Assembly (NCBI GenBank): GCA_030598645.1
Contig: JAUVPN010000004.1
Location: 1-23,068 of the forward strand
From: Hyphomicrobium sp.
Lineage (GTDB): Bacteria > Pseudomonadota > Alphaproteobacteria > Rhizobiales > Hyphomicrobiaceae
Direction of reading: 5' to 3'
DNA: 23,068 nt
A program made the translations under genes and the position numbers. The notes under the pieces were generated by a model. It saw only the letters and a list, made by a program, of their open reading frames with translations, did not search any database and was not told the origin of the DNA. This document shows, one piece after another, positions 13,670-21,692 of this stretch. Numbering within the stretch: the first letter of the stretch is position 1; the number at the start of each line of letters is the position of its first letter.

Positions 13670-15043
13670 ATGATCTCTAATAGTTGGTTCGGCGCAAGGT
13701 CCGCGCATCTGCGTGCTTTGACAGCAACATCGCTTGCCGTTTTGATCGTTGCCTTTCTCACCACGCTTAACGGGCCTGCAAATGCTATGAAAATCCAAAC
13801 CGTAAAAAGTCCGGGCGGCATTGAGGCCTGGCTTGTCGAAGAGCACAGCGTACCCATGATGGCGATGCGCTTTGCTTTTGAGGGCGGAAGTTCGCAGGAC
13901 CCGGTCGGTAAAGAAGGGTTGGCCAACTTTCTCTCGGCGATGATGGATGAGGGCGCGGGCGAGTTGAAAGCTCGGGATTTTCAGGAGCGCATGGAGGAGA
14001 TCTCCATGCGTATGCGCTACGAGGACACCAAGGACGCGTTTTATGGAAACTTCGAGACACTCACGGCCAACCGCGACGACGCCGCCCAGCTATTGAAGCT
14101 CGCCATTAACAATCCGCGCTTCGATGTCGATGCGGTGGAACGTATTAGCCAGCAGTTGCAGGCGGCCCTAGTCTACGCCGCGCGCAATCCAGAAAAGGTG
14201 GCTCTCAACGAATGGTATGCGGTTGCCTTTGAAGGCCACCCGTATGCCCGCCCCGCTATCGGCACCGAGGGGACAATTTCCGAGGTCACAGGCGATGATT
14301 TGGAATCCTACCGCAAGCGCAACTTCGCCAAGGACACTCTCAAGATAGTCGCCGTAGGCGATATCAATGCCGAACAGCTCGGCGCGCTGCTCGATGAGAT
14401 TTTCGGGGACTTGCCGGCCACTGGCGATCTAGCCGCTGTGTCGAAGACGAGCCCTGTTGCCGGCGGCCGGCAAAAGGTGGTTGAGATGAATGTACCGCAG
14501 TCAGTAGCGGTCTTCGGGCTCGGCGCCATGGAGCGAAAGGACCCCGACTTCATTCCCGCCTTCGTGCTGAATCATATTTTAGGCGGCGGAGGCTTTGCCT
14601 CAAAACTCATGCAAGAGGTGCGCGAAAAGCGCGGCCTTGCCTATTCGGTCTACACTTACGTCTATCCTTATCACCACGCGTCGATTTTCTCGGGCAGCGT
14701 GGCGACGCGAAACGAAGCGATCGGAGAGTCGCTTGATGTAATTCGCGCCGAACTCAAGCAGATGGCAGAGAACGGCCCTACTCAGGCAGAACTCGATAAT
14801 GCCAAGAGCTACCTGATTGGCTCTTACCCCCTGCGTTTCGATACCAACGCCAAGATCGCCACGCAGCTTCTGGGGTTGCGCATGGATGATTTCGGACCTG
14901 AATACATAGATAACCGTAACGAAATGATTGCTGCGGTGACGCTGGATGACCTGAAGCGGGTCTCCAAACGTCTCTTGGAGACCGATAATCTTATTGTAAC
15001 GATCGTCGGCAAGCCGACTTTTCAGGAAGCCCAGAAAGGCTAA
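13670..15043 (+). CDS. M16 family peptidase-like protein, non-catalytic partner
   Basis: A 457-residue M16 homologue with a signal peptide (core SLAVLIVAFLTTL, likely cleavage after ANA at residue 39). Where the partner has HFLEH, this protein reads ANFLSAMMDEG, so both zinc-binding histidines are missing and it cannot be catalytic on its own. It does keep the C-terminal-half elements typical of the partner subunit: the glycine-rich loop HILGGGGFASKLMQEVREKR followed by GLAYSVYTY, which supplies the Arg/Tyr pair that binds substrate. ATG 13670, with AAAGG about 8 bases upstream, was preferred to the TTG at 13652. It is co-transcribed with the catalytic gene. Confidence 0.92.
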   Translation: MISNSWFGARSAHLRALTATSLAVLIVAFLTTLNGPANAMKIQTVKSPGGIEAWLVEEHSVPMMAMRFAFEGGSSQDPVGKEGLANFLSAMMDEGAGELKARDFQERMEEISMRMRYEDTKDAFYGNFETLTANRDDAAQLLKLAINNPRFDVDAVERISQQLQAALVYAARNPEKVALNEWYAVAFEGHPYARPAIGTEGTISEVTGDDLESYRKRNFAKDTLKIVAVGDINAEQLGALLDEIFGDLPATGDLAAVSKTSPVAGGRQKVVEMNVPQSVAVFGLGAMERKDPDFIPAFVLNHILGGGGFASKLMQEVREKRGLAYSVYTYVYPYHHASIFSGSVATRNEAIGESLDVIRAELKQMAENGPTQAELDNAKSYLIGSYPLRFDTNAKIATQLLGLRMDDFGPEYIDNRNEMIAAVTLDDLKRVSKRLLETDNLIVTIVGKPTFQEAQKG

Positions 15044-15166
15044 CTAGGCCAAGGCCTCCACTCTCAAGATCTCGCCTAACGGTGCTCCTTCAGCGCTATA
15101 CACAGCCTCTCTGACAGCGTATCGGTGAGTACGTTAGTCTGCGCCCAATGCAAGGGAGGGGCAGCC

Positions 15167-16966
15167 ATGGCGATCCGCCAGCTTTCGCCAGAAACAGTCA
15201 ATCGTATAGCAGCCGGTGAAGTCGTCGAACGCCCGGCCAGCGTTGTCAAAGAACTCGTCGAGAACGCCATTGACGCGGGCGCGACCGAGATCGAGGTGGT
15301 CACTGCGTCGGGCGGCGTAGCTCTCATCCGCGTGAGCGACAATGGGTCGGGGATGAACCGCCAAGATCTCTCCCTTTGCATTGAACGGCACGCCACCTCC
15401 AAGCTTTCAGAAGACGACCTGTTTGCGATCCAAACGCTGGGTTTTCGCGGTGAGGCACTGCCCTCAATCGGTTCGATTGCGCGACTTGAAATCTTATCGC
15501 GTTCGCAAAGCAATGATGACGCCTTTTCCATTCTCGTTGACCGCGGCGTTAAGGAAGGTCCCAAGCCTGCGGCCGGGAATCCCGGCACGCGTGTTGAGGT
15601 ACGCGATCTTTTCGCAAACGTTCCCGCGCGGCTCAAATTCGTAAAATCTGAACGCGCCGAAAACCGGGCAATCTCGGAGGTGGTGAAGCGGCTTGCCATG
15701 GCGCACGCGGAGGTGGGTTTTACCCTGGCCACCGGAGAGCGCAGTGGCTTGCAATTGCCACGCGAGAATGTGGGGCCTGAGGGACTTTTGCGGAGGTTGG
15801 GCCGCATCATGGGCCGCGAATTCTTTTCAGACGCACTTGCTATAACGGGCGCGCGCGAAACGGTCGCCGTCTCTGGCTTTGCAGGTCTTCCGACATTGCA
15901 CCGGCCCGATGCCGGGCATCAGTTCCTGTTCGTTAACGGGCGGCCGGTCAAAGACAAGCTGCTCGTCGGGGCCGTGCGGGCAGCCTACGGCGACCTTGTT
16001 CCGCGCGGTCGCCACCCACTGCTAGCGCTCTTCGTAACTGTTCCAGCTGCAGAGGTTGACGTCAATGTGCACCCCGCCAAAGTTGAGGTGCGGTTCCGCG
16101 ACGCTAGTCGCGTGCGCTCGTTGATCGTCAACGCGCTCGCTTCGGCTCTTTACGCTGCCGGGCACCGAGCATCTTCTGGCGGTGGGGTGGCGACGTTGGA
16201 GGAACTCAGGCCCAATATCGTGCCGTTTGAGCGTCCGCCTGGGCGCGCGTCGTCCTATGGCAATTTGCCCCCCAATGTATCATCGTGCGGCCTGGCTGAA
16301 GCCATGCAGGCGCCGTTCGAAGCCACGGCAATTCCTAGTGCTGATGCCAGCGTCGGCGTTGATATCGCCACACAGGAGCATCTTGATCGTCCGCTTGGTG
16401 CCGCACGCGCGCAGCTGCACGAGACTTATATCGTCGCGCAGACTCCTCAGTCAGTAATCATCGTCGATCAGCACGCGGCGCACGAGCGCCTAGTCTATGA
16501 GCGGATGAAGGCGATGCTCGCGGCTGGCGGCGTCGCACGGCAGGGGCTTCTTCTTCCGGTGATCGTGGAGCTGTCAGATGACGAAGCTTCCGCGCTCGGA
16601 GAAAAGGCTGACGAGCTGGCCGAACTGGGTCTTGTGCTGGAGCCCTTTGGCGCGGGGGGCATCGCTGTGCGCGAGGTTCCTGCACTTCTGGGCGAGACGG
16701 ACGTGACGGGGCTGGTAAAAGATCTGGCCGCGGACATCATCGGCGAGGGTGCAGGGTTGGCGCTGAAAGAGCGCCTAGAAGCAGTGTGTGCAACACTGGC
16801 CTGCCATGGCAGCGTGCGCGCTGGGCGGCGACTGACTGCAGAAGAAATGAATGCATTACTTCGCGACATGGAGACCACGCCCTATTCCGGTCAATGCAAC
16901 CACGGCCGGCCGACATACGTGGAATTGAAGCTAACTGACATCGAACGCCTGTTCGGCCGGCGCTAG
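15167..16966 (+). CDS. mutL: DNA mismatch repair protein MutL
   Basis: MutL couples mismatch recognition by MutS to strand incision and removal. The 599-residue protein has the GHKL ATPase motifs ENAIDAG (32-38), DNGSGM (58-63) and GFRGEAL (92-98) in the N-terminal domain, a variable linker (about 340-400) and a C-terminal dimerisation domain. The latter carries [12 protein letters not shown] (434-445), which fits the DQHA-x2-E-x4-E endonuclease motif, together with [12 protein letters not shown] and CNHGRPT, so this MutL is expected to nick DNA itself, as in bacteria without MutH. The frame opens at 15125, but ATG 15167 follows GGGAGGGG closely and gives the family N-terminus [21 protein letters not shown] hairpin with a T-run follows the stop. 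Confidence 0.97.
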   Translation: MAIRQLSPETVNRIAAGEVVERPASVVKELVENAIDAGATEIEVVTASGGVALIRVSDNGSGMNRQDLSLCIERHATSKLSEDDLFAIQTLGFRGEALPSIGSIARLEILSRSQSNDDAFSILVDRGVKEGPKPAAGNPGTRVEVRDLFANVPARLKFVKSERAENRAISEVVKRLAMAHAEVGFTLATGERSGLQLPRENVGPEGLLRRLGRIMGREFFSDALAITGARETVAVSGFAGLPTLHRPDAGHQFLFVNGRPVKDKLLVGAVRAAYGDLVPRGRHPLLALFVTVPAAEVDVNVHPAKVEVRFRDASRVRSLIVNALASALYAAGHRASSGGGVATLEELRPNIVPFERPPGRASSYGNLPPNVSSCGLAEAMQAPFEATAIPSADASVGVDIATQEHLDRPLGAARAQLHETYIVAQTPQSVIIVDQHAAHERLVYERMKAMLAAGGVARQGLLLPVIVELSDDEASALGEKADELAELGLVLEPFGAGGIAVREVPALLGETDVTGLVKDLAADIIGEGAGLALKERLEAVCATLACHGSVRAGRRLTAEEMNALLRDMETTPYSGQCNHGRPTYVELKLTDIERLFGRR

Positions 16967-16987
16967 CCTCTCGATCCAAATCTTTGT

Positions 16988-17008
16988 CATGCCAGTAGGG
17001 CATGTTTT
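16988..17008 (+). terminator. Rho-independent terminator after mutL
   Basis: CATGCC (16988-16993), a 5-base loop and GGCATG (16999-17004) form a 6-bp stem followed at once by TTTT. It lies 21 bases after the mutL stop and before the pspC-domain gene, so it should separate the two. The stem is short. Confidence 0.55.
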
Positions 17009-17076
17009 CCCAACGCGTGGCGGCGTGATGGCACGGCCTTGCTAATGGCGCGACGTAGCCTATCTTGTGCGCCGGC

Positions 17077-17283
17077 ATGAGCGACTCAACCGATCACCCC
17101 CTCCTTCGCGTTCGTCAAGGCGCCCTCATCGCCGGGGTCTGCGGCGGTCTAGCAAAATGGCTAGGCTGGAACGCAACGCTTGTGCGCTTTTTCTACGTGG
17201 TCGTGTCCCTTCTTTCGGCGGCGTTTCCTGGGATCCTGATATATATCCTGCTATGGATCCTCATGCCGCGCGAGCCGGCGTAG
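17077..17283 (+). CDS. Small PspC-domain membrane protein
   Basis: A 68-residue protein that is essentially one PspC domain. A basic, hydrophilic start is followed by the hallmark GALIAGVCGGLAKWLGWNAT, then a hydrophobic region (FFYVVVSLLSAAFPGILIYI) that probably forms one hairpin or one long membrane segment, and the terminal LLWILMPRE. In enterobacteria PspC senses envelope stress with PspB, but solitary short PspC proteins like this are widespread and of unknown function; no pspA, pspB or pspF is visible nearby. ATG 17077 is used; an in-frame TTG at 17065 is possible, and no good ribosome-binding site is seen for either. It converges on rsmD with 3 bases between the stops. Confidence 0.85.
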   Translation: MSDSTDHPLLRVRQGALIAGVCGGLAKWLGWNATLVRFFYVVVSLLSAAFPGILIYILLWILMPREPA

Positions 17284-17286
17284 ACG

Positions 17287-17865
17287 TCAAACAACATTCT
17301 CTGTATTGACGTCGTAGCGCGCTAGAAAAATTTGCGTGTCGCCGTACGTGCGGCGGTCGATTTCAACGAAATTATCTGGAATTTGAATTGTAGCGTCTGC
17401 GCGCTCCTCGAGCACCACGACAGCGCAAGGCGTCAGCCAGCCACCACCTGCCAGCGCTCCTATCGCTTTCTTGCCGAGTTCTCTTCCATAGGGTGGATCG
17501 AGGAAAGCTAGCCCGAAAGCGCTCATGGTTCCAGCGTCGCCCAGACTTGTTGCATCGCGACGGAAAATGCGCGTCTTACCGGTCAACTGCATGTCATCCA
17601 CGTTCGTGCGGATCAGCGCGCGTGCCTCGGCTTGGTCATCCACAAACACGCAAAAGTCAGCGCCGCGCGAAAGGGCCTCGAGCCCGAGCGCGCCTGTTCC
17701 AGCAAAAAGGTCGATGACGCGTATGCCCTCGAGCGAAAAGTCGGACACGCCATGCTCCAGAATGTTGAATAGAGATTCGCGCACGCGATCGGACGTCGGG
17801 CGCAAGCCACCGTGCTTTGGGTTGGCGAGTGTTCGACCGCGGAATGTGCCTCCCACGATTCTCAT
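17287..17865 (-). CDS. rsmD: 16S rRNA (guanine966-N2)-methyltransferase RsmD
   Basis: RsmD methylates G966 of 16S rRNA in the assembled small subunit. The 192-residue product starts with the family signature MRIVGGTFRGRTL, followed by RPTSDRVRESLFNIL, the SAM-binding loop DLFAGTGALG (52-61) and the catalytic DPPY (123-126), all in the expected positions and at the usual length. Its ATG overlaps the rluB stop as ATGA (17865-17862), so translation is likely coupled to rluB, which is also an rRNA-modifying enzyme. Confidence 0.96.
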   Translation of the reverse strand: MRIVGGTFRGRTLANPKHGGLRPTSDRVRESLFNILEHGVSDFSLEGIRVIDLFAGTGALGLEALSRGADFCVFVDDQAEARALIRTNVDDMQLTGKTRIFRRDATSLGDAGTMSAFGLAFLDPPYGRELGKKAIGALAGGGWLTPCAVVVLEERADATIQIPDNFVEIDRRTYGDTQIFLARYDVNTENVV

Positions 17866-18752
17866 AAGGACTCGCCAACGTTACGCGGCCGTGCTTTGGG
17901 GCGCGCTTTGCGGTGGGCCCGTTCCGCTTCGATATGACCGTGAATGCCCAATTCAGCCGCTACCTGCCGGCTGAGCTGGTCGGCTAACACGCGCCGCTTG
18001 ACGGGTTCGACCATGCCGGGTTTCAGGTCTAACAGCTGAAATGGCCCGTAAGAGACGCGGATCAAGCGGTTTACCTCCATGCCTAAGCTTGCCAGGATAC
18101 GGCGCACCTCGCGGTTCTTGCCTTCGCGTAAGCCGATCGTCAGCCAAACGTTGGCGCCTTGTGTACTGTCTAATTCTGCTTCGACCGGGCCGTATCGCAC
18201 GCCGTCGATCTGCACGCCGCCTTTCAGTGCCTCAAGCTGGACGGGCGATACTCGGCCCCGCGCACGAACTCGGTAACGTCTTAGCCAGCCGGTGGCAGGA
18301 AGCTCCATGTGTCGTGCGAGCGCGCCATCGTTGGTTAGTAGGAGAAGTCCCTCGCTATTAAAGTCAAGCCGCCCGACCGAGACCACGCGTGGTAGCTCGG
18401 GCGGCAAGGCCTTAAACACCGTGGGTCGCCCCTGCGGATCCTTGTGGCTGGTGACGAGCCCCTTTGGCTTATAGTAGCGCCACAAGCCGATTGGCTCTGC
18501 CTGCGGTAACGGTGTGCCGTCAATGGTAACCTTGTCATCAGGAGTGACCTCGACAGCAGGGCTTGTTAGCAGCTTGCCGTTGACGCAGACGCGGCCATAG
18601 CTGATCCATCGCTCAGCCTCGCGGCGCGAACACATGCCTGCCCGCGCTATGGCCTTGGCAATGCGGGTAGGCTCGCCAGGGGCTTTAGGAGCTGGGCGCT
18701 TAGTGGCAACCTTGCGCTCGCTTGGTCCTTTTGTAGTGCGTTTTTTGGACAT
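17862..18752 (-). CDS. 23S rRNA pseudouridine synthase, RluB-like
   Basis: A 296-residue RsuA/RluB/E/F-family pseudouridine synthase. After a lysine- and arginine-rich tail (residues 1-28) comes an S4 RNA-binding domain (about 28-80: RIAKAIARAGMCSRREAERW, then DDKVTIDG). The catalytic domain follows, with YYKPKGLVTSHKDPQGRPTV and GRLDFNSEGLLLLTNDG (128-144), where Asp130 is the catalytic residue. Length and tail favour RluB (position 2605 of 23S rRNA) over RsuA or RluE, but the exact target site cannot be fixed by eye. The basic C-terminal extension is typical of alphaproteobacterial forms. It overlaps rsmD by 4 bases and is divergent from tadA, with 33 bases between start codons. Confidence 0.92.
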   Translation of the reverse strand: MSKKRTTKGPSERKVATKRPAPKAPGEPTRIAKAIARAGMCSRREAERWISYGRVCVNGKLLTSPAVEVTPDDKVTIDGTPLPQAEPIGLWRYYKPKGLVTSHKDPQGRPTVFKALPPELPRVVSVGRLDFNSEGLLLLTNDGALARHMELPATGWLRRYRVRARGRVSPVQLEALKGGVQIDGVRYGPVEAELDSTQGANVWLTIGLREGKNREVRRILASLGMEVNRLIRVSYGPFQLLDLKPGMVEPVKRRVLADQLSRQVAAELGIHGHIEAERAHRKARPKARPRNVGESL

Positions 18753-18785
18753 GGACTATTTGCATATGACTGGGCAGAAGCCTTT

Positions 18786-19244
18786 ATGACATCTCATCGT
18801 GAAAGCGGCCATATGGCGAAGGCTCTGTCCGAGGCGCAAGCCGCCGAAGCGTGCGGTGAGGTGCCCATCGGCGCCGTCATCACAGGGCCAGAAGGTGAAA
18901 TTCTCGCCGCCGCCGGTAATCGCACACGGATGACGGGGGATCCCACCGCGCACGCCGAGATGCTGGCGATCCGCGAGGCCTGCGCCAAGCTTGGCTCCGA
19001 ACGACTAATCGATTGCGATCTCTACGTCACGCTGGAGCCCTGCCCCATGTGCGCCGCTGCAATTTCGTTTGCGCGCATTCGCCGCCTCTATTACGGAGCG
19101 GCCGACCCCAAGGGTGGCGGAGTCGAACATGGTTCGCGCGTCTTCAATCAGCCGACCTGCAACCACGCCCCAGAAATCTATGCTGGTATCGACGAGGAGC
19201 GCGCTGGGGCACTTCTCAGAGCGTTTTTCGAAGCTAAGCGCTAA
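18786..19244 (+). CDS. tadA: tRNA adenosine(34) deaminase TadA
   Basis: TadA converts A34 to inosine in tRNA-Arg(ACG) and is normally essential. The 152-residue product has the zinc deaminase motifs HAE (His56, proton-shuttling Glu58) and PCPMC (Cys86, Cys89), plus GEVPIGAVI near the N-terminus and ISFARIRRLYYGAADPKGGG after the second motif, which mark the tRNA-specific branch. The start is uncertain. ATG 18786 is annotated; an in-frame ATG at 18813 (residue 10) also fits the family and would leave more room for a promoter between tadA and rluB. Its stop overlaps the end of the convergent patatin gene by 4 bases. Confidence 0.94.
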   Translation: MTSHRESGHMAKALSEAQAAEACGEVPIGAVITGPEGEILAAAGNRTRMTGDPTAHAEMLAIREACAKLGSERLIDCDLYVTLEPCPMCAAAISFARIRRLYYGAADPKGGGVEHGSRVFNQPTCNHAPEIYAGIDEERAGALLRAFFEAKR

Positions 19245-20242
19245 GACTTGAGCGAACGTCTCCGGCTCAGTAGATGCCGGCGTGCCGGGCGCTTAAGTCG
19301 ACGAACATCCTTGGCCGGTTGGGGCGGTCGCTTAGTTTCGAGAGCTTCGAGCGTCTCCGCCTCTAGGACGCGAGCGAGCTGCGTCTTGAAACGCTCCTTG
19401 GCTGGCACTGCCGCTGCCAATATTTCATCAATTTTGAGGAAATCGAGGATCTGGTAGCGACTTGTCCCCGCGTCGATGTAAACGTCGGGTTGCCGCGAGC
19501 GCAGCTTTTCCTTGATGATCGTGTGCTCGAAAATGAACGAGCTTGCGAACAGCGCTTCCCAGGCCTTCGGCTTCTCTCGGCCGGCCCGCGGCAAGGGAGC
19601 ACCGCTCACGTCGATCGCGATAGTTAGATCCGCCTCGCCTGCGATGATGTCAAAGGGCAGCGGGTTGACGAGCCCACCATCGATAAGGACACGACCCTTT
19701 GCCACTACTGGTTCGAAGATGACGGGCAGAGCAATGCTCGCTGCAATCGCCTGGCGCAGCGGTCCCGAGGAGAAGATCGCCGGTTCCTGCGCATAAAAGT
19801 CCGAGGCAACTATTTTCAGCGGGATGTCTAGTTGGGCAAAGTCTTGTGCAATGCATGTTGGCAAGATGATGTCGAGCAACATGTTGGGCGCGAGAAGGGC
19901 CGATCCAATCGAAAGTGGGTTCCAAATCCGCCTTTCAGCTCTGACGCGGGCGGCGAAGAGGTCGCGTACCAGGTCGAAGCGCTTTTTTAGAACCTCTGAG
20001 GCGTGAGCACGTATCTCTTTTCCCGACAGGCCGGAGGCATAAGCCGCGCCAAAGATCGCACCAATAGAAACGCCCGCGATGCTCTTTGGACGCAAGCCCA
20101 TCTCGTCCAAGGCTTCCAGGATGACGATGTGCGCGAGGCCGCGAGCGCCGCCCCCGCCGAGTGCGACCGCAATTGTCGGCTGGCGCCCCCGCAGCGTATT
20201 ATTTTCCATTGCCGGTATCGGGGAGACCGTTTTCTTGGCCAT
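19241..20242 (-). CDS. Patatin-like phospholipase (RssA-type)
   Basis: A 333-residue cytosolic-type serine lipase of the patatin family. The catalytic dyad and oxyanion hole are complete: GGGGARG (29-35), the nucleophile elbow GVSIG with Ser59, and DGG with Asp188. The segment LPVIFEPVVAKGRVLIDGG resembles E. coli RssA and related hydrolases. No signal peptide is seen. The C-terminal 35 residues are unusually basic (RRLKRPARRHLLSRRRSLKS), which might bind membranes or nucleic acid. The physiological substrate is unknown; acyl-ester hydrolysis of phospholipids is inferred from the family. The frame opens at 20269, but ATG 20242 with GAAAGG upstream is preferred. Convergent with tadA. Confidence 0.9.
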   Translation of the reverse strand: MAKKTVSPIPAMENNTLRGRQPTIAVALGGGGARGLAHIVILEALDEMGLRPKSIAGVSIGAIFGAAYASGLSGKEIRAHASEVLKKRFDLVRDLFAARVRAERRIWNPLSIGSALLAPNMLLDIILPTCIAQDFAQLDIPLKIVASDFYAQEPAIFSSGPLRQAIAASIALPVIFEPVVAKGRVLIDGGLVNPLPFDIIAGEADLTIAIDVSGAPLPRAGREKPKAWEALFASSFIFEHTIIKEKLRSRQPDVYIDAGTSRYQILDFLKIDEILAAAVPAKERFKTQLARVLEAETLEALETKRPPQPAKDVRRLKRPARRHLLSRRRSLKS

Positions 20243-20306
20243 GCAGCTGTTAAGCCTTTCACAGGACAACGTTAGAAATTGCGCGATGACACTTTAGCCT
20301 CCAATA

Positions 20307-21587
20307 TTAATCGGCCCTTTCGCGGGCAATTGCGCGCCAGCCAATGTCCGTGCGGGAAAACCCTCCGGGCCAATCGATCTGAGCGATGGCCGCGTACGCG
20401 CGTGCTTGTGCTTCTTCGACCGTTTTCCCGCGTGCGGTGACGCTGAGAACGCGGCCGCCGTTGGCCAGAAGCTCATTGCCGTCGCGCTTGGTTCCAGCGT
20501 GGAAGATCTCAACGTCACTATCATTTGCGGCCTCAGCTAGACCCTTGATCTGCGTCCCGATTTGCGGCGTTCCAGGATAACCGTTGGCGGCCATGACGAC
20601 GGTTAGCGCCGCATCATCGTGCCACCGCAGATCGAACGAATTGAGCACGCCGTCTGTTGTGGCGATAAGGGCCGACAGAAGGTCGGATTTTAGCCGCATC
20701 ACCAGGACTTGCATCTCGGGATCGCCAAATCGAACGTTGTACTCGATCAGTTTCGGACCTGCCGGCGTGATCATGAGACCGGCGTAGAGTACACCCTTGA
20801 ATGGCGTGCCGCGCTTCTCCATAGCTGCGACAGTGGGGTGGATGATCTCGTCCATGGTCCGTGTGATCAAATCGGCGGTCATCACAGGTGCTGGTGAATA
20901 AGCGCCCATGCCGCCAGTGTTCGGTCCGCTATCACCGTCGCCCACGCGCTTATGGTCCTGGGCCGCCGCGAGCGCTATCGCAGCTTTGCCGTCGACAAGG
21001 GCGAAGACGCTTGCCTCTTCACCATGCAAAAATTCCTCAATCACAACCTCTTCACCGGCCTTGCCAAAGGCCCCTGAAAAGCAGGCATCGATTGCTGCTT
21101 CGGCGTCGGCACAAGTCTCGGCAATGACGACGCCTTTGCCGGCCGCAAGACCGTCGGCTTTCACTACGATGGGCAATGGCTTTCCCTGGAGATATGCCTT
21201 GGCCGCGCATGGATCGGCGAAACGTCCGTATGAGCCAGTTGGGATATTGAATTCGCGGCACAGATCTTTCGTGAAGGCTTTGGAGCCTTCCAGTTGAGCG
21301 GCCGCCTTCGTGGGCCCGAAGCACTTGATGCCGGCTGTGATCAAATCATCCACAATTCCAGCGACAAGCGGCGCCTCAGGACCAATGATCACAAAGTCGA
21401 CGTTGTTCTGCTTGCAGAATTGGATAACGGCCCGATGATCTGCAACGGGGAGCGCGACACATTCGGCGATATCCGAGATGCCGCCATTGCCGGGCGCGCA
21501 ATAGAGCTTAGATAGCAGCGGGCTAGCGTTGATCGCCCAGGCGAGCGCATGCTCGCGTCCGCCGGAACCGATGAGGAGGACGTTCAT
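20307..21587 (-). CDS. purD: Phosphoribosylamine--glycine ligase PurD
   Basis: PurD joins phosphoribosylamine and glycine with ATP, the second step of de novo purine synthesis. The 426-residue product has the normal length and domain order: the N-terminal domain beginning [17 protein letters not shown], the ATP-grasp domain with [11 protein letters not shown] and [14 protein letters not shown], the signature [20 protein letters not shown], and the metal-binding [10 protein letters not shown]. The C-terminal domain ends in the [16 protein letters not shown] segment. ATG 21587 gives the conserved N-terminus; its ribosome-binding site is weak. It is divergent from xseA across 105 bases that must hold both promoters, an arrangement common in this order. 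Confidence 0.97.
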   Translation of the reverse strand: MNVLLIGSGGREHALAWAINASPLLSKLYCAPGNGGISDIAECVALPVADHRAVIQFCKQNNVDFVIIGPEAPLVAGIVDDLITAGIKCFGPTKAAAQLEGSKAFTKDLCREFNIPTGSYGRFADPCAAKAYLQGKPLPIVVKADGLAAGKGVVIAETCADAEAAIDACFSGAFGKAGEEVVIEEFLHGEEASVFALVDGKAAIALAAAQDHKRVGDGDSGPNTGGMGAYSPAPVMTADLITRTMDEIIHPTVAAMEKRGTPFKGVLYAGLMITPAGPKLIEYNVRFGDPEMQVLVMRLKSDLLSALIATTDGVLNSFDLRWHDDAALTVVMAANGYPGTPQIGTQIKGLAEAANDSDVEIFHAGTKRDGNELLANGGRVLSVTARGKTVEEAQARAYAAIAQIDWPGGFSRTDIGWRAIARERAD

Positions 21588-21692
21588 TGGTTAGTGGCTC
21601 TCACACTCGTTAGGATTTGAAACGCGCTACGAGCAATTAGAAGATGGTCTGATGTATCATTGAATCGGCAGGCAACAAACGGGCAACCAGCA

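Noticed and set aside
15076..15810. 244-codon minus-strand frame over the start of mutL
   Set aside because: It is antisense to the conserved MutL ATPase domain and its composition (Ser, Arg, Pro rich) is typical of a shadow frame.
17077..17283. Part of a phage-shock (Psp) operon
   Set aside because: Only a solitary PspC domain is present; no pspA, pspB or pspF neighbour is visible.
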